Shown piece by piece: positions 36,635 to 47,879 of a stretch of 64,000 bases of DNA (positions within the stretch are counted from its first letter, which is position 1; the number at the start of each line of letters is the position of its first letter). The DNA comes from Rhizomys pruinosus (taxonomy: Eukaryota; Chordata; Mammalia; Rodentia; Spalacidae): assembly GCA_009823505.1 (NCBI GenBank), contig VZQC01000356.1, positions 607,593-671,592 of the forward strand. The letters are read 5' to 3'. Made by a program: the position numbers and the translations under genes. Under the pieces are notes generated by a model. The model worked only from the letters and a program-made list of their open reading frames with translations, had not been told where the DNA came from and did not search any database.

Positions 36635-38254
36635 GGCTCGCTCTGGTGCCTGGCTCAGTCCACAGTAGGGTTGTGTGTTTGGACTCCAGTTCCATACCTG
36701 ATAGGAACACTTGGGGCCATCTGACGGCTCTAGGCAGGTAAAAGCTTAGGACAGAGTGACTTTTGTGGTGCTGTACAATTGATTTCTGGTCTGTGGCAGA
36801 GGGCCAGGGGGCTGGCAGGGGCTAGGTTTGTGCCCTAAGCCCTGCGGGTCGCCCTTCCCCCCTCACAGCCGGAAGCAGTCCTGAGCTTGGGTCTGGCTCG
36901 CTCTGGTGCCTGACTCAGGCCACAGTAGGGTCGTGTGTTTGGTCTCCAGTTCCAGACTTGATAGGAACACTTGGAGCCATCCGATGGCTCTAGGCAGGTA
37001 AAAGCTTAGGACAGAGTGAATTTTGTGGTGCTGGACAATTGACTTCTGGTCTGTGGCAGAGGGCCAGGTGGCTGGCGGAGGCTAGGTTCGTGCCCTAAGC
37101 CTGGCGGGTCGCCCTTCCCCCCTCACAGCTGGAAGCAGTCCTGAGCTTGGGTCTGGCTCACTGGTGCCTGACTCAGGCCACAGTAGGGTCGTGTGTTTGG
37201 AGTCTGGTTCCAGACCTGATAGGAACACTTGGAGCCATCCAATGGCTCTAGGCTGGTAAAAGCTTAGGACAGAGGTGACTTTCGTGGTGCTGGACAATTG
37301 ATTTCTGGTCTGTGGCAGAGGGCCAGGTGGCTGGCGGGGGCTAGGTTTGTACCCTAAGCCTGGTGGGTCGCCCTTCCCCCCTCACAGCCGGAAGGGTTCC
37401 TGAGCTTGGGTCTGGCTCGCTCTGGTGCCTGACACAGGCCACAGTAGGGTCATGTGTTTGGACTCCAGTTCTGGACCTGATAGGAACACTTGGAGCTGTC
37501 CGACTGCTCTAGGCAGGTAAAAGCTTAGGACAGAGTGACTTTTGTGGTGATGGACAATTGATTTCTGGTCTGTGGCAGAGGGCCAGGTGGCTGGTGGGGG
37601 CTAGGTTTGTGCCCTAAGCCCTGTGGGTTGCCCTTTCCCCCTCACAGCCAGAAGCAGTGCTGAGCTTGGGTCTGGCTCACTCTGGTGCCTGACTCGGGCC
37701 ACAGTAGGGTCGTGTGTTTGGACTCCAGTTCCGGACCTGATAGGAACACTTGGAGCCATCCGACAGATCTAGGCAGGTAAAAGTTTAAGACAGAGTGACT
37801 TTTGTGGTGCTGGACAATTGATTTCTGGTCTGTGGCAGAGGGCCAGGTGGCTGACAGGGGCTAGGTTCCTGTCCTTAGCCCGGTGGGTTGCCCTTCCCCC
37901 ATCACAGCCGGAAGCAGTCCTGAGCTTGGGTCTGGCTCGCTCTGGTGCCTGACTCAGGCTGCAGTAGGGTCGTGTGTTTGGACTCCGGTTCAGGACCTGA
38001 TAGGAACACTTGGAGCTGTCTGACGGCTCTAGGCAGGTAAAAGCTTAGGACAGAGTGACGTTTGTGGTGCTGTACAATTGATTTCTGGTCTGTGGCAGAG
38101 GGCCAGGTGGCTAGCAGGGGCTAGGTTCGTGCCCTAAGCCCGGCGGGTCGCCCTTCCCCACTTGCAGCCAGAAGCGGTCCTGAGCTTGGGTCTGGCTTGC
38201 TCTAGTGCTTGACTCAAGTGCTAGGGCGCGGGATAAGCCAGGCATATCCCCCCC
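36635..38254 (+). promoter_or_regulatory. L1 5' UTR: six 260-bp tandem promoter monomers plus a partial
   Basis: The phrase ggctcgctctggtgcctg begins each unit at 36635, 36895, 37155, 37414, 37674 and 37934, with a seventh, truncated start at 38194. The step is 260 bp (once 259). Each unit keeps tgataggaacacttgg, aggcaggtaaaagcttag, acaattgatttctggtctgtggcagagggcc and the CpG-bearing gcgggtcgcccttcccc. Rodent L1s are known to carry tandem promoter monomers of about 200 bp. The position directly upstream of ORF1 and the same strand make this the equivalent array. A run of 16 C follows near 38250. Confidence 0.92.
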
Positions 38255-38508
38255 CCCCCCCCAACAATTGGAATTAAGGAAGAGAGAGTATCCAGTGGAC
38301 TGGATTAGGAGAACTCTCGGAACAGAAAAGGAAGAGTGACTTAGACTTCCAATATCCAATCTATAAACAAAAGTGAAAGCCTGAAAGCCTGGACAAGTCA
38401 ACAATCCATAAACAAGGAGGGGGAGAGGAAGAAAAAAAAGCATAAGAAGGAGGTAAGCAAAACAAAACAAGCTTTCAGCCTTCAACAGACTGAAAAGGCA
38501 TTTGTGAT
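38255..38508 (+). other. L1 5' UTR, non-monomer part
   Basis: Links the monomer array to ORF1. It is purine-rich, with gaggaagaaaaaaaagc and gaacagaaaaggaag, as in other L1 5' UTR tethers. No open frame of interest. Confidence 0.75.
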
Positions 38509-38817
38509 TTGAATCACAAAACGGAAATCCACATGCCAGGGACACGACGAAGGGACAACATGGGAAAGGTGCAGGATAATTCCACACCAAGCTCTACCAA
38601 CCCTGTAGGAGATACGTACATTGGGATCCCCTTGGAGGTGACCCCAGAAATAGAACTTAGCAGAATAATTGCAGACCTATGCAGAGAAATTAAAGAACAT
38701 AAAGAAGAATTCAGAGAACTAAAGGAAGGGATTGACAAACTCCAGAAAGAACTAGAGAGAGAAAAAAACAAACACCTTAAGGATGTAGAAACACTGAAAA
38801 AGGAAGCCAACCAATGA
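38509..38817 (+). pseudogene. L1 ORF1, N-terminal part only
   Basis: ORF1 protein is the L1 RNA-binding trimer and chaperone. The reading frame starts MNHKTEIHMPGTRRRDNMGK and enters the coiled coil (REIKEHKEEFRELKEGIDKL, then EREKNKHLKDVETLKKEANQ), where a TGA replaces the Arg codon seen in the related sequence at 63.87 kb (accaacgaagtaagg there, accaatgaagtaagg here). About 10 bp later the sequence jumps into ORF2. The RRM and C-terminal RNA-binding domains are missing, so it cannot supply ORF1 function. Confidence 0.88.
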
Positions 38818-38825
38818 AGTAAGGA

Positions 38826-41800
38826 ACAATCAACGATGAAGACTTCACAATCATGAATATATATGCACCAAATGCCAGCACACCAAACTTTGTAAAGATA
38901 ACTCTTCAGGACTTCAAGGCTCAAATTAACCCCAGCACACTAATACTAGGGGACTTTAATACCCCACTAAGTCCTTAAGGCAGATGAACAGGACAAAGGA
39001 TAAACAAAGAGACATCTGAACTGAATGATACAATACACCAACTGGATCTCACAGACATCTATCAAATATTTCACCCAAACACCAGAGAATACACTTTCTA
39101 CTCAGCACCCCATGGAACATTCTCCAAAATAGAACATATACTGGGACACAGGGAAAAACTCAACAAATACAAAAAGATTGAAATAATTTCATACATTCTA
39201 TCAGACCACAGTGCAATAAAACTCAATATCAATACCAGGATAAGCCCTACACCGTACAAGAACACATGGAGACTAAACACTCTCCTGAATAATGAATGGG
39301 TCAGGGAAGAAATAAAGAAAGAAATAAAAACATTCCTGGAAATGAATGACAGCGATAATACAACACAGCAAAACCTATGGGACACTTTAAAGGCAGTTCT
39401 AAGAGGAAATTTTATAGCTCTAAGTGCCTACATTAAAAAAGCAGAAAGAGCACAAGTGAATGATCTAATAGAGCAACTTAAAGTACTTGAGAGAGAACAA
39501 CAAATGAACCCTAAATGCAGCAGACAAGAAGAAATAACAAAAATCAGAGCAGAGATCAATGAAATAGAAACAAAGAAAACCAAACAAAAAATCAATCAAT
39601 ACAAAAGTTGGTTCTTTGAGACAATAAATAAGATAGAAAGACCTCTATCCCAGTTAACTAAAAGAAAAAAGGAACAACTCCAAATCAATAGAATCTGTGA
39701 TAAAAGGGGAAATATCACAACAGACAATGAAAAGATCCAGACAACCATCAAGGATTACTTCAAAAACCTATACTCTACTAAATTTGAAACCTAGAAGAAA
39801 TGGATGAATATCTGAAATCCTGGGAATCACCAAAGGTGAACCAAGAAGAGATCGACAGCTAAAACAGTCCAATAATATATGAAGAAATTGATGATGTAAT
39901 AAGCAGCCCCCCAACCAAAAAATGCCCAGGCCCAGATGGTTTCACAGCAGAATTCTATAAAATATTTCAAAAAGACCTACAACCATTACTACTCAAGTTG
40001 TTTAGAAGGATACAATTGGAGGGAGTTCCCCCAGATTCCTTCTATGAAGCCAGCATCACACTAATACCAAAACCAGGCAAAGATGCAACCAAAAAGGAGA
40101 ACTATAGATCCATCTCCCTAATGAACACAGATGCCAAAATTCTAAACAGGATACTGGAAAATCGCATACAGACACACATCAAGAAGATCATCCATTATGA
40201 CCAAGTTGGATTCATACCAGAGATGCAGGGATGGTTCAACATACAAAAATCAATAAATATCATCAAGCATATAAATGGACTGAAAGACAAAAACCACACC
40301 ATCATCTCAATTGATGCAGAGAAAGCCTTTGACAAAATTCAACATCCTTTCATGTTTAAAGTCCTGGAGGGAATTGGATTGGAGGGATCATTCCTTAATA
40401 TAATCAAAGACATATACAGGAAACCCACAGCCAACATCATCCTAAATGGGGAAATGACAGCAGCATTCCCTTTAAGGGTAGGAACTCGGCAAGGCTGCCC
40501 CCTGTCACCACTCTTCTTCAATATAGTGCTTGAAACCCTTGCAAGGGCAATAAGGCAAGAAAAGGAAATTAAAGGAGTTCTAATTGGAAAAGAGGAAGTC
40601 AAGCTATCCCTTTTTGCTGATGATATGATTGTCTACTTAAGGGATGCTAAGAACTCCACCAGAAAACTCCTAGAAATGATTAAGAGCTTTGGTAAAGTGG
40701 CAGGATACAAAATAAATCTAGAAAAATCAGTAGCCTTTCTTTACACCAACAACAAGCAACTGAAGAAGGACTACAAGGAGACCTTCCCACTCACAATAGC
40801 CTCAAAAACAATAAAATACCTAGGAACAAACCTAACCAAAGACACCAAGGATCTCTACAACAAAAATTTTAAACCCCTGAAAAAGGAAATTGAGGAAGAC
40901 ATCAGAAGATGGACAAACCTCCCATGCTCATGGATTGGGAAAATAAATATAGTAAAAATGTCCATCCTACCCAAACTAGTGTACAGATTTAATGCAATCC
41001 CAATCAAAATCCCCAAGAGTTTCTTCACAGGCTTGGAAAAAAAAATCCTCAATTTCATTTGGAAAAACAAAAGACCCCGAATAGCCAAAGCAATCCTGAG
41101 TGAAAAGAGCAATACAGGGGGGATCGCTATACCAGACATCAAACTATACTACAGGGCTATAGTCATAAAAACAGCTTGGTACTGGCACAAAAACAGACCA
41201 GTTGACCAATGGAATAAAACTGAAGATCCAAACCTGAGCTCATACAATTTCAGCCACCTCATATTTGACAAGGGGGCCAAGAATACACAATGGAGGAAAG
41301 ACAGCATCTTCAGCAAGTGGTGTTGGCAAAACTGGATCACCACTTGTAGAAGAATGAAATTAAACCCCTACCTCTCACCTTGTACAAAGGTCAACTCCAG
41401 ATGGACCAAAGACCTCAATGTGAAACCCCAAACTCTGGAGGTGATAGAAGAGAAGCTTGGCAGCAGACTACAAGACATAGGTGTAGGAAAAGACTTCCTA
41501 AATCAGACAGCAGCTGCACAAGAAATAAGATCGACAATTGACAAATGGGACCTCATTAAACTCAAAAGCTTCTGTACATCAAAAGAAACAATAAAGGAAG
41601 TAAAGAGAAAACCCACTGAGTGGGAAGAAACCTTTACTGCAGATACATCTGACAAAGCATTAATTTCCAGAGTATACAAACTACTCAAAAAACAAAGAAA
41701 AAAGAAAACAAATGAATCACTCAAAAGATGGAGCAAAGAGCTGAATAGAGACTTCACAGAGGAGGAACTAGAGATGGCTGAGAAACATCTTAAAAACTGT

Positions 41801-42247
41801 TCAACGTCACTAATAATTAGGGAAATGCAAATTAAGACCACTCTAAGATATCACCTCACCCCGATAAGACTGGCCAGGATCAAGAAAACAAATGATACCA
41901 AGTGCTGGAGAGGTTGTGGGGAAAGGGGAACACTCATCCATTGCTGGTGGGAATGTAAACTTGTACAGCCACTGTGGAAAGCAGTGTGGAGAACCCTTGG
42001 AAGACTCAAAATGAGCTTGCCATTTGACCCAGTCATACCACTCCTAGGTATATACCCACAAGAATCATCTTACTGCAGAAATACATGCACAGCTATATTT
42101 ATTGCAGCTCTGTTCACAATTGCAAAAAGATGGAACCAACCCAAATGCCCCTCAACTGCTGAGTGTATAGGAAAAATGTGGTACATGTACACAATGGAGT
42201 TCTATGCAGCAATAAGGAAGGATGATATCATGAACTTTGCAGGTTAA
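38826..42247 (+). pseudogene. L1 ORF2 (endonuclease-reverse transcriptase), broken
   Basis: ORF2 protein nicks the target and reverse-transcribes L1 RNA. Here the endonuclease N-terminus is lost by the ORF1-ORF2 deletion. The remainder begins near FTIMNIYAPN, with GDFN at 38949-38960 and SDH at 39201-39209 kept. Two stops follow at 38976 (TAA) and 38985 (TGA). An open stretch, 39342-39794, is lost by a frameshift near 39790, and another TAA lies at 39860. From 39998 to 42247 the frame is open for 749 codons: RT with [25 protein letters not shown] and the catalytic FADD at 40613-40624, thumb, and the C-terminal knuckle CWRGCGERG...CWWEC at 41903-41956. It ends in TAA at 42245 (FAG*), where an intact copy (9.7-10.3 kb) continues for about 34 residues. 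A complete ORF2 is about 1,270-1,280 residues. Confidence 0.93.
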
Positions 42248-42412
42248 TGGATGGAGCTGGAGGATATTATATTAAGTGAAGTAACACAGTCACAGAAAAG
42301 CAAACGACGAATGGTATCCCTCATATGTGGATGCTAGCAGCAATAACCCAGTTATTAATATTTCTTGCGAAGAGGGATGCATATTAAAAGAACAACAGAA
42401 AGACTGCATCTA
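42248..42412 (+). mobile_element. L1 ORF2 tail and 3' UTR remnant without poly(A)
   Basis: The last ORF2 codons (after the premature stop) run to ggatgctagcagc. A shortened 3' UTR piece (aataacccagttattaatatttcttg, then gatgcatattaaaagaac, aaagactgcat) follows and stops at about 42412 with no G-rich segment and no tail. The 3' end of this L1 is therefore lost, and no TSD can be paired with the 36635 end. Confidence 0.75.
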
Positions 42413-43051
42413 TGCTAGGTTTTAAGAAGGCTCTTCAAAAATAAGCAAAGAGGTGCATATTTGGGGGATAGGAGACTTAGATGCAGTTCGATGGGTTTTC
42501 TTATGCACTCTTTAATTCTCTCTGCATACCTACACTTCACAGCATTGAGAGATGACCACGTGGGGTTGGTGTATCAGGGTTTATTCATTGGTCTGCAGAC
42601 TTGGACCTCTCACACTTGGGCTGGCAGAAGCAAATGGAGATGTCTGCTAAGTTCTTCCTAAAGCCAGTGTTTGGCCTGGTGCTGCCTTTCTAGATCAGTC
42701 ATCTTACGACTCTGTGTCACAGGGGACAGGTCTGTCCCTCAGCTCTAGAGTAACACTCAGGAGCATTAGGTCATAGCACCAGAGCAGGAGTTTCCACAGC
42801 AGTAGTGAAAGCACTGCATGTTGTCTATTGTTGTGAAATTTATCTTCCTGAAAAATGGACTCATAGATCTCAGAGAAACTTAATTAAAATAATAGTTAAC
42901 AGCTTACTTGTTGAATTCTCAATAGAAAAAAAAAAATAATCCAGTATGTGGCAAGTTTCAAGAGACTACATGTCAAAAGACTGCATGGAATTTGAATGGT
43001 CTTAGGGGACAGCACTTTCAAAAGAAACTTCGATAATTAAAATTAATAAGA
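42413..43051. other. No gene recognised
   Basis: About 640 bp between two L1 pieces. No motif or repeat recognised. It does not resume the dispersed unit interrupted at 36634. Confidence 0.5.
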
Positions 43052-44195
43052 CTGTGGGGAAAGGGGAACACTCATCCACTTCTGGTGGGAATGTAAACTC
43101 ATACAATCACTGTGGAAAGCAGTGTGGAGAACCCTTTAAAGACTCAAAATGAACTTACCACCTGACCCAGCCATACCACTCCTGGGTATATACCCACAAG
43201 ACGCATCCTACCACAAAGATACATGCACATTCATGTTTATTGCAGCTCTCTTCACAATAGCAAAAAGCTGGAACCAACCCAATGTCCCTCAACTCATGAC
43301 TGGATAACAAAAATGTGGTACATCTACACAATGGAGTTCTATGCAGCAGTAAGGAAAGATAACATCATGAACTTTGCTGGTAAATGGATGGAACTCGAAG
43401 CCATTATGTTAAGTGAAGTAACACAGTCCCTCCCCCCCCAAAAAAGGTGAATGGTTTCCTTCATTTGTGGATGCTAACACCAAATCCTCAGTCAGCAGGC
43501 AAACTGAGTAACTTTATTATTATATTTCATTGTATCTGAAAGCAACTGTGCTATTATAATGTGAACCTCTTTTTTTATTTATTTATTTTTTGGTCTTTTG
43601 GAGACAGGGTCTTCCTTTAGTCCCAGCTGGCCTGGAGCTCGCTATGTAGATGAGGCTGGCCCTGAACTCACAGAGATCTGCCTGCCTCTGCCTCCCAAGC
43701 GCTGGAATCTCTTAATGGGCTCTAGAATTGTCCTACCACTTGTATTCACACATTGTAATTATCATATATGGATGGAAGATATGTATTCATGTTCTAAAAT
43801 AAAGAATGTAAATTTATACTTTTTTGCCTGCATGCAACTTTACTGTTAAAATGTGAATCTCTAAAAGTGTTTTGGAATTAACCTATAGTTTATTTTCAGA
43901 ATTTTTAATTTTGATTTATGTGTGGAATGTATATATACATATTTGAAATAATATAAAATAAAAGGGAACAAAAAAAGAGAGAGAAAAACCTATTCATAGA
44001 ACTGACCAAAACAGTAAACTTGTGTATTGAAAAGATTATAAAAGACTGAGAAAAAGATGCAAGACAGGTCTTAATATGTATGACAGAATCCATGAGCTCT
44101 GGTGGTGGGGGGGTGTAAGGGGTGGGCATGGATGGGGGAATGAGTCTAAATTTGATTAAGAAATACTGTATGAAATGCGCTCAATAAAAATTAAT
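43052..44195 (+). mobile_element. 5'-truncated L1 3' end
   Basis: Starts in the zinc-knuckle region (gtggggaaaggggaacactc, cttctggtgggaatgtaaac), continues through TMEFYAAVRKDNIMNFAGKW (frame 43223-43450) and a long 3' UTR with gctctggtggtgggggggtg and an A/T-rich end. A minus-strand B1 is inserted at about 43572-43711. This 3' UTR subtype resembles that at 50.3 kb and differs from that at 10.3 kb, so at least two L1 3' UTR types are present. Confidence 0.85.
43572..43711 (-). mobile_element. B1 SINE inside the L1 3' UTR
   Basis: ttttttggtcttttggagacagggtc to ctgcctcccaagcgctgga, minus strand. gaacctctt before it and gaatctctt after it are the likely, slightly diverged, TSD. The distal B1 5' end is missing. 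Confidence 0.85.
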
Positions 44196-44200
44196 TAAAT

Positions 44201-44352
44201 AGCCAGGCATGGTGGTGCACGCCTTTAATCCCAGCACTTGAGAGGCAGAGGCAGGCGGATCTTTGTGAGTTCAAGGCCAGCCTGGTCTACAGAGTGAGTT
44301 CCAGGACAGGTGGGGCTACAGAGAGACCCTGTCTCAAAAAAGACAAAAAATT
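44201..44352 (+). mobile_element. B1 SINE at an L1 tail
   Basis: agccaggcatggtggtgcac to gagaccctgtctcaaaaaag, directly after the A/T-rich tail of the preceding L1. A-rich tails are frequent insertion targets. Confidence 0.92.
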
Positions 44353-46459
44353 AACTTGAAAAAAGAATAATAAAGGCAAAAGGGTGAACTTTTAAATATC
44401 TATTTAAGCAACATTCACCTACAACATGTATGGAAATAACTGCCCAAAGAACTAAGTATTCAGAATGTTCAAAGAGAGACTTAAGCCTTTGCATGTGAGC
44501 AACATTATCAGCTGAGTCCCATCTCCTCCCATAGACTGACTGATGAGAAGCAGGGCTCTTCCAGCATACAAGTCATTTAAAAATACTGCATAGTCATATA
44601 TCTTTTCAAAATAGTTACAAATCTATGGTGGTACCAGCAGGGCAAATTATGTATTCTTTCTGAAAATCATAGCAAGGATTTTAATGGCATCCACGAGAAC
44701 ATATGTTCAGGTGTTCACAGTATTCTGGAAGGTTACTCACATGTGTGTTTCCAATCATGTGTGCACTCCGTTTAACAAGAATGCTCACTCAGCTGAGGCT
44801 TCATCAATTTATTTCTTTTCAGATGAGCAAAATTTTTACATTGAACTCTCAGCAGTATTGACTTATTAAAATGCTACCACTTGCCAATTGGAACACTGTC
44901 AAACGTTTTTCAGCTTTCTCTTTTACACTTGCAATTCAGAAGAAAATGCTCTCACTATCACACCGTATCACAAATGACTGTCTGATTCCCACCTTAAGTA
45001 ATATGCTGAAGTTGCCACTTAATTTTCAGCATCGACCTAACCACTATAAATGGCATGCATGTGGTCCTTGGTGTCAAGGATTGCTGCGCACATTGGAATC
45101 AGAGAGATTCCATTTTGGCCTACCAAAATCACCAAACAAAATGTACTTTTATTTCATTTACACTACAATAACTGTGAAGGCTGGTTCCACATGAGGCTGA
45201 AATAAATGGAGAGAAGATGTTTTGAATCTAAGGATTCTATGTGAAACAGTAATCTTCTGCTCTTTATATAGTGCATGAATTTGATTCAGGCCCATCAGCA
45301 GACTCCATCTCTTCTGTTGAACCCTTCTTGTTGATAATATCTCTTCAGGCTATTTTGATATCCTTTGAGAGTTAGTCCTATCAGAAACATATACATAAAT
45401 CCCACTGATACTGATCCAAGTTGTGCATTGCTGAATGAAGAGACTACACAAGCAGGACTGTGCCTTGTTTATTTACAATAGTATACAGCCTTAGCAAGGT
45501 ATGAGCAGACCAAAATTTTAGAAAAGTCTACAAGTTGATAAAATCCAATTCAACCTTGCATGGACTTATCATTTGCTAAATAAAGACAGTATAGGAAGTA
45601 AATTATATTCCCCAGGTTTTCCAAATAAAGATAGGAGAATACAGGTAAATGCTTTATTAGACTAATGAAGATGAGCTACTCTTGGAGTTAAAAGCTCCAA
45701 TTCTAGTGAATATTTTAATAACTTCATAACTTATGCAAACAGTTTGACTCAGCATTAAATCATAACCATTCAGGGCTCACTAACAACACATCTGTAGAGG
45801 CAGCAAGGGATGGCAGAGGTGACCACCTTCACACTGGAAAGGAAGGATGATGATGCACAGTGAACCAACAATTCAAGTCACTTTTCTTTTACCCTGCACA
45901 TCCTAAAACAGCCCTTCTTAGAGCTGCATGGCAGACATTTAGGCTAAGTAAGGCTGAAGGCAAACATCCACGCACTACGTCATAGCTCGCTGAGGACAGA
46001 GGGCACTGTTTCCCCATCTTGACTGCCCTAGGAAACAAAAGACTTCCTGGTACCTTAATGAACCCACACCTTAGAAACCTCTTGTCATTTGGTTGATGAG
46101 AAAGACATTTCTGGGATAGGACAGGATATGGGTCAACATATGTGAATTATGGAGCTCAGATAATGTGGTCAGACATTATTCTGGATGTTTCTAGGAAAGT
46201 GTTTTAGGGGTCACATTATGTTTCAATCAATGGACTTTGAGGAACACAGATTATGTCCATAATGAAGGTAGCTTCATCCAATCAGTTGAAGGTAAAAACT
46301 TCTATTAGGTAAGAAGGAATTTTATAAGAAATAGGCTTTGGATCATAGGCTCTAACTTGAAAACTGAACTTGAACCTACACAATTACCACTGCAGGTTTA
46401 AGGACTTGTGAATCAATTCCTTAAAATAAATTTCCATATATACATACATATCAGATATT
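44353..46459. other. No gene recognised
   Basis: About 2.1 kb of unique-looking sequence, the least repeat-rich stretch of the window. The longest frame (44871-45194, 107 codons) has no recognised motif and no supporting splice structure that I could see. Confidence 0.55.
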
Positions 46460-46940
46460 ATATTGTAAGAGAGGCCCACACTGACTCCATTTTGAGTATA
46501 GCCACCATTTTAAGCAATTACTGGAACCTGCCCAATCCAGGGAAAAGGTCGATTGCTCAAAGACAGCTGCTCAAGGCCTCAAGAACAGCTAACTTAAACT
46601 TGTTAAAGATAACTGTTGGTATGTTAGGGCAGATGGACTGACACAACATTTCCTCATTCCAGTTGCAGGATTGTGTCTAAAGATAACTGTTGGTATGTGG
46701 GGTGCCCTTGGGCTGACCTAACCATGAGCTGTAAGCCCGTTATTATCCAATAAGGACAGAAGTTACCCAAACCCCACTAAAATTCCTCTAGACCCTGTAT
46801 AAAAACTGCGAGCCAAGTTATCGGGGTTGGAGGCTTTTCCCTCCCACTCCAGCATGATGGTTTACTTTTTTCCCCAAAATAAAGTCTTGGTTATCCATCC
46901 TTTAGTGTGTCTAGTGTGGATTCTCGAACCCTAACAATAT
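46460..46940 (+). mobile_element. Solo LTR of an endogenous retrovirus, 4-bp TSD
   Basis: The 473-bp LTR, 46464-46936, runs from tgtaagagagg to ctaaca (TG...CA ends) and is flanked by atat at 46460-46463 and 46937-46940. The 4-bp TSD fits a gammaretrovirus-like integration. Inside are two identical 21-bp stretches (46604-46624 and 46678-46698) in the U3-like part, a TATA-like tataaaaa at 46798 and an AATAAA at 46878-46883. No primer-binding site or viral coding sequence adjoins it, so the provirus was reduced to one LTR by recombination. It retains promoter and polyadenylation motifs on the plus strand. Confidence 0.88.
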
Positions 46941-46987
46941 AAGCACACATATATACACACAAAACATCCTGTACCTTCTGTTTTCTC

Positions 46988-47276
46988 AAGAATAATGATT
47001 ATTGGGCTGGAGAGATGGCCTAGCGGTTAAGAGCACCAACTGCTCTTGCAGAGGAGCCGGGTTCAATCCCCAGCACCCACATGGCAGCTAAAAACCATCT
47101 GTAACTCCAATTCCAGGAGAACTCCAGTTGCAGGAGAATCTGAGACCCTCTTCTGACCTCCGCTGCATTGCACAACGTGTGTGCACAAACCTACATGGAG
47201 ACAGTACACTCATACACATACAAAAATAAATAAAATTTTAAAAAATAAAATAAATTTAAAAAGAATCATGATTATT
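46988..47276 (+). mobile_element. B3-like SINE with 16-bp TSD
   Basis: Full copy, 47004-47260, head gggctggagagatggcc, B box gggttcaatcccc. Flanks aagaataatgattatt (46988-47003) and aagaatcatgattatt (47261-47276) differ at one base. Confidence 0.92.
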
Positions 47277-47739
47277 ACAGAGCCTTCTATTCAGTAACCT
47301 TTCTAACTTAAGAGATAATCTCAATATCAAGCAAATGAACTGACAAGCATTAGAAACATACATCTAACACACCAAACTTCCATTACTGGTGCAGTCATGG
47401 CGGTGACTAGAAAGTGATATTCTGACTCATGTTATGATATGGTTTAGGAAAGAAAAACTCTAAACATTAAATTCCAGGATTTCCTCTGATTTAAAAGAGA
47501 AAAACAAGGATCCTGAGAGAAAACACTAGTAGGAGAGAGGTGTTATTAAGGGAGAAATGGATAAAATGTAGGTATTTAAATTAAATGGGAGGAGGGAACA
47601 CGGTTAGACAAGAAAATTTGGGGATAAAGGGAAAGAAGGAGCTCAAGAGAGTTGGAACCATGGGAGACTGGTATTATCAAGGGAGAAATGGGGAAAATTG
47701 GGACACTTTAAATGGAGAAGGCATGGGAGGAGGGAAGGA

Positions 47740-47746
<7 letters not shown>

Positions 47747-47789
<43 letters not shown>
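47747..47789. repeat. (GA)n microsatellite
   Basis: About 21 GA units, preceded by purine-rich ggagggaaggaaagag. Confidence 0.95.
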
Positions 47790-47791
<2 letters not shown>

Positions 47792-47879
47792 AAACAATGC
47801 CTAGCTAGTGTAAAAACCTGAGGGAATCAGATTAGTCTACCAAACAAATGATAAATTATACATACAATATCTCTACATG

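Noticed and set aside
36635..38254. CRISPR array or satellite
   Set aside because: Units are 260 bp with no short-repeat/spacer pattern, and L1 ORF1 follows on the same strand.
39998..42247. 749-codon open frame as a host gene
   Set aside because: RT motifs, FADD and the C-terminal knuckle show it is L1 ORF2, broken upstream and stopped early.
44871..45194. 107-codon frame as a small gene
   Set aside because: No recognised domain, splice site or promoter; length is within chance for this much DNA.
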